Position numbers and translations under genes: made by a program. DNA of 64,000 bases, taken from contig NZ_JAFIQX010000010.1 of the NCBI RefSeq assembly GCF_017356035.1, positions 220,481-284,480 of the forward strand, given 5' to 3'. This stretch comes from Longitalea luteola. Its GTDB lineage: Bacteria; Bacteroidota; Bacteroidia; Chitinophagales; Chitinophagaceae. A model generated the notes under the pieces. The model worked only from the letters and a program-made list of their open reading frames with translations, made no database searches and was not told the DNA's origin. Shown one piece after another: positions 16,362-25,358 of this stretch (positions are counted from its first letter, which is position 1; every line of letters starts with the position of its first letter).

Positions 16362-17357
16362 TTACCTCATTTCCCCCGGTATAACGGTAACGGTTGCCTT
16401 ATGCCCACCACGTAATACCTGCAAGGCGATCCGTTGGCCGATGGTTTTTTCGTTCAACTGTTTATGCAGGTCATCGATGCTAGCAACGGGATGCTCATTA
16501 AATCCGACTATAATATCACCCACATGAAGTTCACTGTTATACACCGGGATATCAGCCTCTATCTCTGAGATATAAACCCCTGTACGGCGTTGCAACCGGT
16601 TGGCCGCCACCATCCGTTCAGTGAGGTTTACTAATTGTCCGGCCAGGCCCAGGTAGCCCCGTTTTACCCTTCCCTGCATAATGAGTTTGCCACTTACATA
16701 GGCAGCCAGGTTCGATGATACGGCGAAACAGATGCCATGTGCCGTGGGTATCATGGCTGTGTTAACGCCAATGACCTGCCCTAACGAGTTCACGAGCGGA
16801 CCGCCAGAATTACCGGGATTCAACGAAGCGTCTGTTTGAATGACATCATCGATCAGCCTTCCATCAGAAGCACGCAGTGTTCGGCCCAGGGCGCTTACTA
16901 CACCAGCGGTAACAGTATGTTGTAAACCTAACGGATTACCAATGGCTATAGCGATCTGGCCTACGTGCAGTTGATCACTATTGGCAAAGGATAAGGCTTT
17001 GAGGCTGTTCTCATATATTTTAAGAACGGCTATATCAGTGCTGCGGTCGCTGCCTTTTAATTCGGCACTTACCTTACGTCCATCGGCCAGGGATACTTTA
17101 ATAGCACTGGCGTTCTCAATAACGTGATGATTGGTAACGATAAAACCATCCGAAGAAATGATAAAGCCAGAACCACTGCCCTGGGCTACCCGTTCCTGAC
17201 GGGTACGCCTGTCCATTACTTTTTTTGATACTTCTATATGTACAACCGATTCAGCTACACTGCCTACAACGCCGGTAATCGTTTTTGAATAAGCATCCAA
17301 CAACGCATGGTCGGTATGCTGTATTAATTGAACGGGAGGTGTTTCAATGGTTTCCAT
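16362..17357 (-). CDS. Trypsin-like serine protease with PDZ domain (HtrA/DegP family)
   Basis: 331 residues. The catalytic triad is clear: His78 (TNHHVI), Asp109 (STDIAVLK) and Ser184 (NPGNSGGPL). A PDZ domain follows at about 225-325. In this family the protease degrades or chaperones misfolded exported proteins. Unlike DegP, this protein starts METIETPPVQLIQHTDHALL, with no signal peptide or membrane anchor, so as annotated it would act in the cytosol. An upstream start that adds a signal is not visible in the 88-bp gap to the next gene. Only one PDZ is present, as in DegS-like forms. Confidence 0.88.
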   Translation of the reverse strand: METIETPPVQLIQHTDHALLDAYSKTITGVVGSVAESVVHIEVSKKVMDRRTRQERVAQGSGSGFIISSDGFIVTNHHVIENASAIKVSLADGRKVSAELKGSDRSTDIAVLKIYENSLKALSFANSDQLHVGQIAIAIGNPLGLQHTVTAGVVSALGRTLRASDGRLIDDVIQTDASLNPGNSGGPLVNSLGQVIGVNTAMIPTAHGICFAVSSNLAAYVSGKLIMQGRVKRGYLGLAGQLVNLTERMVAANRLQRRTGVYISEIEADIPVYNSELHVGDIIVGFNEHPVASIDDLHKQLNEKTIGQRIALQVLRGGHKATVTVIPGEMR

Positions 17358-17445
17358 AGACAGCTATGCGGCAAATAATTTGCCGGAGGCGTTTTGTGAC
17401 ACAATGGCGGAAACCGATATGCTAATATGCTAATGCTTTTGCCTG

Positions 17446-17931
17446 TTACTTATTGGCTTTACGATTCAATATTGAATCAGCCTGCTGCAGGGCAGCAAAG
17501 ATGTGTTCTTTTACCACAGTTACTTTTTCTTTTTCGCCCTGTAGGTATTGAATACGCAATTCCTTGTTATCAGAAGCTGAATCCAGTTTAAATGATTCCA
17601 TCCAGCTGTTCATTTCATTATTGGCATTGTTCAGGGAAGCCTGCAGATCGGTTAAGGATTGTTTATAAGCAGCATTGACCTTACCGGCCGGTAATTTATT
17701 GAGGCTGTCGAGCCGGCGGTTCGTTTCATTTATATTTCTGCGTAGTGCACCTACTTTGGCCATACCGGCATCGTGCCCCTGCATTACATCGTGAAATAAT
17801 GAATCTTCCCGGGTCTTTAATGCAGGTGCAAACCCGTTTTTGCGATCGGTAGTTTCGTTCTGTGAAGCACCATTATTACAGGCGATGGCCAGCAGGCCCA
17901 TGCTTACAACTGCTATAATAAACCGCGACAT
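17446..17931 (-). CDS. Coiled-coil lipoprotein of unknown function
   Basis: 161 residues. The signal peptide ends in the lipobox LLAIAC with Cys18, so it is predicted to be lipid-anchored. The rest is helical and polar, with heptad-like spacing through about 55-155 (a helical hairpin). Similar Bacteroidota proteins are sometimes labelled viral A-type inclusion protein, which is not informative. It lies 88 bp upstream of the HtrA-like gene on the same strand; a functional link is possible but unproven. Confidence 0.75.
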   Translation of the reverse strand: MSRFIIAVVSMGLLAIACNNGASQNETTDRKNGFAPALKTREDSLFHDVMQGHDAGMAKVGALRRNINETNRRLDSLNKLPAGKVNAAYKQSLTDLQASLNNANNEMNSWMESFKLDSASDNKELRIQYLQGEKEKVTVVKEHIFAALQQADSILNRKANK

Positions 17932-18056
17932 AAGTATGTTTGTTTTTGGCTATTTAAAAAATCCGGTCAAAGTTAACTTCTTTTATACGCTACGGTGTTT
18001 TAAATCCGTTTAATAATCGGGTTTACCTATTTTCGCACCATTAATCATGCAGAACA

Positions 18057-18581
18057 ATGGTAAATTGTGTCCGGCTTACCTTTTTAGCACTCATCCTGCT
18101 TATAAAAACCGGTACTGCTCAAGTAAGACCAGCGCCTCCCATCTTCAGGCTGGGCGCAACCGTTTCGTTTGGATTATCAAATCTTACATCTAACCATGTT
18201 GGCATTGGCGGACTTGTTGGCGCCGAAAAAATGGTCTCAAAATACTTCGCTGTTGAAACCGAAGCCTCCTATAACTACTTCACAGGCGACAAAACCATAT
18301 ATGCTGATGCAAAAAATAAGTCGTACGCCATTCCGCTACTCGCCGGCATAAAAGCGTATCCTACCTCGAATATTTACGCCTCACTACGGACCGGCGCCGT
18401 TTACTTTCTGCTGAACAATATGTCATCACCGCGCGTGCGGTTGGGCTATGGTTTATCGGGTGGCATCAACCTGCCCAAAAAAAACAACCGCCTGAACGTT
18501 CAGCTGGCGTATACCGGCTTTCCCTATGATGGTATTAGCCGCGGATATGCTACATTAGCAGCAGCGATCATCATCAAATAG
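18057..18581 (+). CDS. Outer-membrane beta-barrel protein, small
   Basis: 174 residues. It has a signal peptide (LALILLIKTGTAQ) and then alternating amphipathic strands with aromatic ends (for example FAVETEASYNYF and LNVQLAYTGF), ending in an Ile/Lys rather than the usual aromatic residue. This looks like an eight-stranded OmpW/OmpA-like barrel, of unknown ligand. An ATG at 18047 is out of frame, so 18057 is the start. It lies divergent from the coiled-coil lipoprotein gene, 125 bp apart. Confidence 0.7.
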   Translation: MVNCVRLTFLALILLIKTGTAQVRPAPPIFRLGATVSFGLSNLTSNHVGIGGLVGAEKMVSKYFAVETEASYNYFTGDKTIYADAKNKSYAIPLLAGIKAYPTSNIYASLRTGAVYFLLNNMSSPRVRLGYGLSGGINLPKKNNRLNVQLAYTGFPYDGISRGYATLAAAIIIK

Positions 18582-18625
18582 GGTCGATCGCTGCCATTTG
18601 AAAAATACAAAAACTACATTTTTGC

Positions 18626-20671
18626 ATGAAAAAACTGGGTAATTATGTTACCGGCCGCTGGATCACCGGCGACGGCGACGGTCAGGCATTATACAATGCC
18701 GTGAACGGCGAAACGATTGGTTATGCTTCTACCCGCGGGCTCGATTTCAAAGCCATCCTCGACTACGGAAGAAAAACAGGTAACCCGGCGCTGCGTAAGC
18801 TTACCTTTCACGAACGGGGCCTGATGCTGAAGGCCCTGGCCTTACACCTGCGCAATCACCTCGATAAATTCTATTCCATCAGTTATAAAACCGGCGCCAC
18901 CAAAGCTGATAGCTGGGTTGATATTGAAGGCGGCATAGGCAATCTGTTCTCCTATGCCTCGCTGCGCCGCAAATTTCCCAATGAAAGTTATTGCATCGAC
19001 GGCGAAGCGCACGCCCTCGGTAAAGGCGGCACTTTTATGGGCCAGCATATCCTGGTGCCAAAAGAAGGCGTAGCGGTTCATATCAATGCCTTCAACTTTC
19101 CCGTTTGGGGGATGCTGGAAAAGATCGCCGTAAACCTGCTGGCAGGTGTTCCGGCAATTGTAAAACCAGCTACCATCACTTCTTATCTTACCGAAGCGGT
19201 AGTGCAGGAGATCATTGCCTCGGGCATTTTACCGGAAGGCGCTTTGCAGCTGCTGTGTGGTTCTGCCGGCGACCTGCTCGACCATGTTACGGCGCAGGAT
19301 GTAATTACGTTTACCGGCTCAGCCTCCACCGGTTTGCAATTGAAATCGCACCCCCGCATCCTGGCTGAAAATGTGCCCTTCACCATGGAAGCCGACTCGC
19401 TGAACTGCATCGTCCTGGGAGAAGATGTAACGCCAAACATGCCTGAGTGGGATATTTTCATCAAGGAAGTTCGCCGGGAAATGACCACGAAAGCCGGACA
19501 AAAATGTACAGCCATCCGCCGCATCTTCGTTCCGCAGAATAAAATGGAAGACGTATGGATCGCTTTGGGTAAAGCCCTCAGCCAGACAACCATCGGCAAT
19601 CCTGAAAATGAAAAAGTACGCATGGGCTCCCTGGCCGGGCTAAGCCAGCGCGAGGAAGTATTCGCCCAGGTACAAAAATTACTGGCTTCCTCCCAGATCG
19701 TATACGGTTCGCTCGACAGCGTTCAGGTCATTGATGCCGACCCCAAAAAAGGCGCCTTCATGAGCCCGCTGCTGTTAAAAAGTGAAAACCCATTCGATAA
19801 CGAAGCTGCGCACAGCGTAGAAGCCTTTGGCCCTGTAAGCACTATTATGCCTTACAGCACGATCGATGAATCTATTGCACTGGCTAAAAAAGGAAAAGGT
19901 TCACTCGTTTGTTCTATTGTTACTGCAAACTATTCCATTGCCCGCGAATTTGTACTGGGCGCTGCTACCTACCACGGCAGAATACTGGTGCTGAATAATG
20001 AATGCGCCAAAGAGAATACCGGACATGGTTCACCGTTACCCATGCTGGTACATGGCGGACCCGGTCGTGCCGGCGGCGGTGAAGAAATGGGCGGCATAAG
20101 AGGTGTACACCATTATATGCAACGGGTAGCGCTGCAGGGATCACCAACAGCCATTACTGCTATTACCAATGTTTATCAAACCGGCGCATTAACCAGGGAA
20201 GAAGAAAAACATCCGTTCAGAAAATATTTCGAAGAACTGCAGATCGGCGATACCATCATTACTCATAAAAGAACCGTTACCGAAGCCGACATTGTAAACT
20301 TTGCCAATGTAAGCTGGGATCATTTTTATGCGCACACCGACCATACTTCTTTACAGGGAACCGTTTTTGAAAAACCGGTTGCGCATGGTTATTTTATTTT
20401 AAGCGCTGCCGCAGGTTTGTTCGTAGACGCTAAAAAAGGACCTGTCATGCTGAATTACGGACTCGAAGAATGCCGGTTCCTAAAACCGGTATATGCCGGT
20501 ACAACCATCGGTGTTCAACTCACGTGTAAAGAAAAGATAGAGCAGGAAAAGAAAGATGAGAACGACATTGCCAAAGGCATTGTAAAATGGCTGGTTCAGG
20601 TAACTGATGAAACCGGCGAACCCGTAGCCATTGCCACCATCCTCACCATGGTTGCCAAAAAGAATCAATAG
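18626..20671 (+). CDS. paaZ: Phenylacetate-degradation bifunctional protein PaaZ (ALDH + MaoC-like hydratase)
   Basis: 681 residues. The N-terminal aldehyde dehydrogenase domain (about 1-515) has the catalytic Cys294 in AGQKCTAIRR and the HINAFNFPVWG motif. The C-terminal MaoC-type hotdog domain (about 530-681) has FANVSWDHFYAHTD and the hydratase motif VAHGYFILSAAAGLF. In the phenylacetyl-CoA pathway, the hydratase domain opens the oxepin ring and the dehydrogenase domain oxidises the resulting semialdehyde. An enoyl-CoA hydratase gene lies 150 bp downstream. The ring-epoxidising paaABCDE genes are not in the window, so they must be elsewhere or absent. Confidence 0.92.
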   Translation: MKKLGNYVTGRWITGDGDGQALYNAVNGETIGYASTRGLDFKAILDYGRKTGNPALRKLTFHERGLMLKALALHLRNHLDKFYSISYKTGATKADSWVDIEGGIGNLFSYASLRRKFPNESYCIDGEAHALGKGGTFMGQHILVPKEGVAVHINAFNFPVWGMLEKIAVNLLAGVPAIVKPATITSYLTEAVVQEIIASGILPEGALQLLCGSAGDLLDHVTAQDVITFTGSASTGLQLKSHPRILAENVPFTMEADSLNCIVLGEDVTPNMPEWDIFIKEVRREMTTKAGQKCTAIRRIFVPQNKMEDVWIALGKALSQTTIGNPENEKVRMGSLAGLSQREEVFAQVQKLLASSQIVYGSLDSVQVIDADPKKGAFMSPLLLKSENPFDNEAAHSVEAFGPVSTIMPYSTIDESIALAKKGKGSLVCSIVTANYSIAREFVLGAATYHGRILVLNNECAKENTGHGSPLPMLVHGGPGRAGGGEEMGGIRGVHHYMQRVALQGSPTAITAITNVYQTGALTREEEKHPFRKYFEELQIGDTIITHKRTVTEADIVNFANVSWDHFYAHTDHTSLQGTVFEKPVAHGYFILSAAAGLFVDAKKGPVMLNYGLEECRFLKPVYAGTTIGVQLTCKEKIEQEKKDENDIAKGIVKWLVQVTDETGEPVAIATILTMVAKKNQ

Positions 20672-20821
20672 ACTCAAAGCAGCTTAAAGGTGTTTGATAA
20701 CAGTTAGTCAAGGGCTTAACACATGCTCTTTTTTATCCCGGTATTTAATAACTTTATATAGGGAACACTGCTGATATCAGACACCTTTCTTTTCGTTCAC
20801 CCTACAGCAAAAAATAATTGT

Positions 20822-21589
20822 ATGTCTTCAGGTTATGTAAAATCGCATATCGACCATAATGGCGTTAACACCATAGAATTCTTCCATCCGCAAAGCAACT
20901 CGCTGCCAGGTAAACTGCTGGAAGAACTGGCACAAACCATTCACGGTGCAGGTAACGATGACGACACCAAAGTGATCGTGCTGCGCAGCGGGGGCGAAAA
21001 AGTATTTTGTTCCGGCGCCTCCTTCGATGAACTGGTGGCCATAAAAGACGAGGAAGAAGGTCTTGAATTCTTCAGTGGTTTTGCCCATGTGATCAACGCC
21101 ATGCGCAAATGCCCGCAATTCATTATAGCCCGCATCCAGGGCAAATGTGTAGGTGGTGGTGTTGGTATTGCGGCTGCCGCCGATTACGCCATTGCCGCCG
21201 AAGGCGCCGATATTAAATTAAGTGAGCTTGCTGTTGGCATAGGGCCTTTTGTAGTGGGCCCTGCCGTAGAACGGAAAATAGGACTGGCAGCATTCAACAA
21301 CCTGGCCATCGATGCCACCATGTGGCGCAATGCCGAGTGGGCAAAAAGAAAAGGACTGTATTCCGAACTGCATGCGTCCATTGAGGATATGGATGAATCG
21401 GTAGACCGTTTGTCTTATACCCTTGCGCATAGCAACCCACAGGCCATGGAAGAAATGAAAAAAATGTTCTGGAAGGGCACCGAAAACTGGGACCAGCTGC
21501 TGCTGCAAAGAGCCGCCATCAGTGGTAAACTTGTATTGAGCTCCTTCACCCGGATGGCTATTGAAAAATTCAAAGCAAAAACGAAATAA
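20822..21589 (+). CDS. Enoyl-CoA hydratase/isomerase family protein
   Basis: 255 residues, a crotonase fold. The oxyanion-hole segments are KVFCSGASFDEL (about 60-71) and IARIQGKCVGGGVGIAAAADYAIAA (about 101-125). The acidic catalytic Glu that many hydratases carry after the second motif is replaced by KLSELAVGIGP, which keeps a Glu. It most likely works with PaaZ, as a PaaF/PaaG-type enzyme, in beta-oxidation-like steps of phenylacetate breakdown. Specific assignment to PaaF or PaaG is not possible from sequence alone. A bidirectional terminator follows at 21616. Confidence 0.82.
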   Translation: MSSGYVKSHIDHNGVNTIEFFHPQSNSLPGKLLEELAQTIHGAGNDDDTKVIVLRSGGEKVFCSGASFDELVAIKDEEEGLEFFSGFAHVINAMRKCPQFIIARIQGKCVGGGVGIAAAADYAIAAEGADIKLSELAVGIGPFVVGPAVERKIGLAAFNNLAIDATMWRNAEWAKRKGLYSELHASIEDMDESVDRLSYTLAHSNPQAMEEMKKMFWKGTENWDQLLLQRAAISGKLVLSSFTRMAIEKFKAKTK

Positions 21590-21615
21590 GAGTCAACATG
21601 AACTGCTCAGATAAA

Positions 21616-21641
21616 AAATGCCTTCTTTACAGAAGGCATTT
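21616..21641. terminator. Bidirectional terminator between convergent genes
   Basis: An 11-bp perfect stem (21616-21626 with 21631-21641), loop TTAC. An A-run precedes it and a T-rich stretch follows, so it can end both the hydratase transcript (+) and the fabG transcript (-). Confidence 0.85.
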
Positions 21642-21690
21642 ACTTTAAGATACGATATTTAAACACGGCCTCCCGGAGGCAATGAACGAA

Positions 21691-22446
21691 TTAGATATTT
21701 AAACCACCACATGTGCTGATCACCTGTCCGGTAATATAAGAGCTCATATCAGAAGCCAGGAACAAAGTCGTGTTGGCAATTTCTTCTGCACTTCCAAAGC
21801 GGCCTAAAGGTATTTTTTCGAGGAATGCCTTTGCGCCCTCTCCATCTTTAAGGTAATGGGTCATATCGGTTTCAACGAAGCCAGGGGCAATGGCATTGCA
21901 ACGTACATTACGACTGCCCAGTTCATGTGCTACCGATTTCGTAAAACCAATAATACCGGCTTTACTGGCAGCATAACTGGCCTGGCCTGCATTACCGCGT
22001 ATGCCAACGATCGAACTCATATTTATGATGCTTCCTTTTTTGGCTTTCATCATGGGGCGGATAACCTGCTTGGTCATATTATAAACGCTCTTCAGGTTAA
22101 TATCCATTACCTCATCCCATTGTTCCGGTGTAAGGCGCAGTAATAAGTTATCTTTTGAAATACCTGCATTGTTCACGCAAACATCTACCGTACCGAATTC
22201 TTTCACCACATCATTTACAAACGCTTCACATTCGGTAAAATTACCGGCATTGCTTTTATAGGCTTTGGATTTCACGCCCAGTGCTTTTATCTTTTGCTCC
22301 AACTGAGCCGCTTTTTCAGCACTGCTGTCGCTAACGTAAGTAAATGCCACATGAGCGCCATGTTCAGCCAGTTTATAAGCGATAGCTTCACCAATGCCAC
22401 GGGCCGCACCGGTTACAATAGCAATTTTTCCTTCTAATAATTTCAT
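21691..22446 (-). CDS. fabG: 3-oxoacyl-[ACP] reductase
   Basis: 251 residues from the ATG at 22446. NADPH-dependent reduction of 3-ketoacyl-ACP in fatty-acid synthesis. It has the Rossmann motif TGAARGIGEAIA (about 11-22), NNAGISKDNLLLR, and the catalytic Ser/Tyr/Lys in SSIVG and YAASKAG. The NLLLR and final GQVISTCGG motifs favour FabG over other short-chain dehydrogenases. The frame continues back to 22590 through a repeat region, but the encoded extension is low-complexity and not family-like. Confidence 0.93.
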   Translation of the reverse strand: MKLLEGKIAIVTGAARGIGEAIAYKLAEHGAHVAFTYVSDSSAEKAAQLEQKIKALGVKSKAYKSNAGNFTECEAFVNDVVKEFGTVDVCVNNAGISKDNLLLRLTPEQWDEVMDINLKSVYNMTKQVIRPMMKAKKGSIINMSSIVGIRGNAGQASYAASKAGIIGFTKSVAHELGSRNVRCNAIAPGFVETDMTHYLKDGEGAKAFLEKIPLGRFGSAEEIANTTLFLASDMSSYITGQVISTCGGLNI

Positions 22447-22489
22447 AGTATTGTATTTGGGTGAGCAAAAGTACTGAAATGAAGCGGGA

Positions 22490-22641
22490 AATCGGAGGCC
22501 GGAAGTCGGAAGTACGAAGTCAGAAGTACGAAGTCGGAAGTATGAAATACTATGCCTGAGGCGGCTAATAATTTTAAGGCTCGCATACATGAAATCTTCA
22601 GACTTCAGACCTCTGGCTTCAGACTTCCGACTTCAGACTTA
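22490..22641. repeat. GAAGTCGGAAGTACGAAGT inverted word array
   Basis: The left arm, 22490-22545, is about five tandem GAAGT(C/A)(G/C) words; the right arm, 22597-22641, is the complementary GACTTC words in tandem and runs into the stop codon of the GH3-like gene. It lies between fabG and that gene, both on the minus strand. It is the clearest of the four arrays. Confidence 0.65.
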
Positions 22642-24141
22642 CAATGAAAGGATCTCTTCAATATATTTCCTGTCATTGCTCAGCCGCGGCACTTTATGCT
22701 GGCCCCCGAGTTTGCCCTTGCTTTTTAACCAGTTCGTAAACACCCCTTTCGACAGGGATCTTACCAATGGCTTGCACAGGGCTATATCTTTATGGCGTTT
22801 CGCTTCATAATCGCTGTTCACACTTTTCAGAGCGTTATCGAGCTCATCAGCAAAATGATTCAGATCGGCCGGTTCTTTTTCAAACTCTATCAGCCATTCA
22901 TGACCGCCGTTGCCGCTATCGCTAAAGTACACCGGAGCAGCGGTATAATCATTCACTATGGCGCCTGTTCTTTCACTGGCAACCGCTATGGCTTTATCGC
23001 TGTTATCTACGATCACTTCCTCACCAAAAGCATTGATAAAATGCTTCACACGCCCGCTTACCTTGATCTTGAACGGGTTTAATGAAGTAAATTGAACAGT
23101 ATCGCCTAATAAATACCGCCACAAGCCACCATTCGTACTAATGATCATCGCATAGTTCTTACCGAGCTCCACTTCCTGCAAACCAATGGTATTGGGATGC
23201 GGTTTTCCATATTCTTCCAGGGGCATGAACTCCATGAATACGCCATGGTCGGTAAACAGCAACATACCTTCTTCTCCCGGAATATCCTGTGCGGCAAAAA
23301 AGCCTTCACTGGCATTGTACATTTCCAGGTAATGAATGGGCTTGCCTATTATTTTTTCAAACTGTTCTCTGTAAGGGGTAAAAGCTACGCCGCCGTGCAT
23401 GTATAATTCCAGGTGGGGCCATACTTCGGCCATGTTGCTTTTACCGGTCAGCTCGAGGATCCGCCTGAACAAAACCAGCGTCCACGTAGGTACTCCTGAG
23501 ATAGAGGTAACATTCTCCCTGATGGTACTGTGGGCGAGTTTTTCGATCTTGCTTTCCCATTCATCCATGAGGGCAATGCTCAGATCGGGCACCCGCAGCC
23601 AATGCCCCCAGAAAGGTGAATTCTGCAGCAATACAGCACTCAGGTCACCGTACTGGGCTTCTGCATTTACGGGATTAATGGTATGACTTCCGCCTATCAC
23701 CAATCCCTTACCCGTTAACAGGTCTGAATTGGGATTGAACTGGTAATACAATGTAAGCACATCCTTGGCGGCCTTGTAATGACAGTCTTCCAGACTTTCG
23801 TCGGTTACCGGAATGAATTTGCTTTTATCGCTGGTAGTGCCGCTGCTTTTGGCGAACCAGTACACCGGCGTATTCCACAGCAGGTTCTGTTCGCCCTGCA
23901 TGATGCGCTGGATATAGGGCTGCAGGTCTTCATACTCATGAACAGGCACCGTTTGTTTGAAGGTCTTCACATTGAACAATCCGGAAAAATTGTATTTTCT
24001 GCCAAATTCTGTGTATTGGGCAGAAGTGACCAGGTCCTGTAACACTTCACGTTGAGCATCTGCAGGATTATTTTTCCATCCCTCTATGCGCCACAAACGC
24101 ATGCGGGCCAAAGATGATATGGCAGGCGATAATAGTTTCAC
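22639..24141 (-). CDS. GH3 auxin-responsive-promoter family protein (acyl-acid amido synthetase-like)
   Basis: 500 residues, GTG start at 24141. The family forms acyl-adenylates and joins them to amino acids in plants; the bacterial members are of unknown substrate. Visible signatures are the AMP-binding segment YWFAKSSGTTSDKSKFIP (about 90-107), YNASEGFFAAQ (about 280-290) and WRYLLGDTV (about 340-348), with a C-terminal lid. Note that this GH3 is not glycoside hydrolase family 3. The 3' end touches the repeat array that separates it from fabG. Confidence 0.9.
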   Translation of the reverse strand: MKLLSPAISSLARMRLWRIEGWKNNPADAQREVLQDLVTSAQYTEFGRKYNFSGLFNVKTFKQTVPVHEYEDLQPYIQRIMQGEQNLLWNTPVYWFAKSSGTTSDKSKFIPVTDESLEDCHYKAAKDVLTLYYQFNPNSDLLTGKGLVIGGSHTINPVNAEAQYGDLSAVLLQNSPFWGHWLRVPDLSIALMDEWESKIEKLAHSTIRENVTSISGVPTWTLVLFRRILELTGKSNMAEVWPHLELYMHGGVAFTPYREQFEKIIGKPIHYLEMYNASEGFFAAQDIPGEEGMLLFTDHGVFMEFMPLEEYGKPHPNTIGLQEVELGKNYAMIISTNGGLWRYLLGDTVQFTSLNPFKIKVSGRVKHFINAFGEEVIVDNSDKAIAVASERTGAIVNDYTAAPVYFSDSGNGGHEWLIEFEKEPADLNHFADELDNALKSVNSDYEAKRHKDIALCKPLVRSLSKGVFTNWLKSKGKLGGQHKVPRLSNDRKYIEEILSL

Positions 24142-24302
24142 AATAGGAGTTTCAACACTGGCAAAATAAAGAATTTGAAGGAATAAAAGTCAGGTCATGG
24201 AAGTACAATGAGAATATACTTCCTAAACCGTCTAATATGACCTAAATTCTTAATAATTGATTGATGTACTAACTTTTATGCAATTAATGGACCAACCCCG
24301 GA

Positions 24303-25088
24303 TCATTTGTTCGAAGTAAGGTCCATTCCGCGGAGCGCTTCTTCGTGCAGGTAATCCTTGCGTCGTAATTCGAAATTGCGGCCCAGGTACAGGCGGCGAA
24401 CCTGTTCATTTTCGGCCAGCTCTTCGGCGGTACCGTGCTGGAAGATCTTTCCATCGATCAGCAGATAGGCACGGTCGCAAATGGAGAGTGTTTCGTTTAC
24501 GTTGTGGTCGGTGATCAAAATACCAATGTTCTTATATTTCAGGCGGGCTACCACTGCCTGAATGTCTTCCACGGCAATGGGGTCAACCCCTGCAAAGGGT
24601 TCGTCCAGTAAGATAAACTTGGGATCAACAGCCAATGCCCTGGCAATTTCTGTTCTGCGGCGTTCGCCACCACTCAGCGAATCACCATTGTTCTTACGAA
24701 CATGGTGCAGGCGAAATTCATCGAGCAGGCTTTCCAGTTTCTGGCGTTGCTGGGCTTTGGTAAGCTTTGTCATTTCAAGCACGGCCTTGATGTTATCTTC
24801 CACACTCAGCTTACGGAATACGGAGGCTTCCTGCGGCAGGTAGCCAATACCCAACTGTGCCCGTTTATACATAGGCAGCTTGGTGATCTCTTCCTGATCA
24901 AGGAATACTTTGCCTTCATCAGGTTTTATCAAGCCAACTACCATATAGAACGTAGTGGTTTTTCCGGCTCCGTTCGGACCCAGCAACCCTACTATTTCAC
25001 CTTGTTTTACGTTTACCGAAACATGATTTACCACGGTACGGTTACGGTAAATTTTTACAAGTTCCTGTGTATTAATCTCGCTGACCAA
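24303..25088 (-). CDS. lptB: LPS-export ABC transporter ATP-binding protein
   Basis: 261 residues. It powers transport of lipopolysaccharide from the inner to the outer membrane with LptFG and LptC. Walker A is GPNGAGKTT (about 37-45), signature [15 protein letters not shown], Walker [14 protein letters not shown] and the H-loop in [10 protein letters not shown]. The SGGERRRTE wording and KYR-type N-terminus are LptB-specific. The start is a TTG at 25088, since no ATG precedes the Walker A region in frame. Other lpt genes are not adjacent. Confidence 0.93.
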   Translation of the reverse strand: MVSEINTQELVKIYRNRTVVNHVSVNVKQGEIVGLLGPNGAGKTTTFYMVVGLIKPDEGKVFLDQEEITKLPMYKRAQLGIGYLPQEASVFRKLSVEDNIKAVLEMTKLTKAQQRQKLESLLDEFRLHHVRKNNGDSLSGGERRRTEIARALAVDPKFILLDEPFAGVDPIAVEDIQAVVARLKYKNIGILITDHNVNETLSICDRAYLLIDGKIFQHGTAEELAENEQVRRLYLGRNFELRRKDYLHEEALRGMDLTSNK

Positions 25089-25358
25089 TTGTAATTAAGG
25101 TTTCCGGCAAAAATACCAGAACTAATTTAAATAGAAGGATTCCGGTACCGTAATTTAACAGGTATTTGCCATCCGGATTTCCTGCGTTATGTTTGCAGGC
25201 CGGTTTTACGGCATAAAACGGCGCATTTTTACTAATGTGCTAATTCTCAATGGTACAAATTGGGTTATTAACTTAATAAATAGCATACATGCAAGGTGCA
25301 CCGGTGTTCTGTTAACAGGGAATAATGGTGAGGCCTTTGAAAAACTGTCTTAATTTAC

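Noticed and set aside
22447..22590. N-terminal extension of FabG
   Set aside because: The added 48 residues run over the GAAGT-word array and match no short-chain dehydrogenase; the ATG at 22446 is at the conserved start.
25089..25358. Riboswitch upstream of metF
   Set aside because: Only small unrelated hairpins are visible; I could not match the core of SAM, cobalamin or THF riboswitches.
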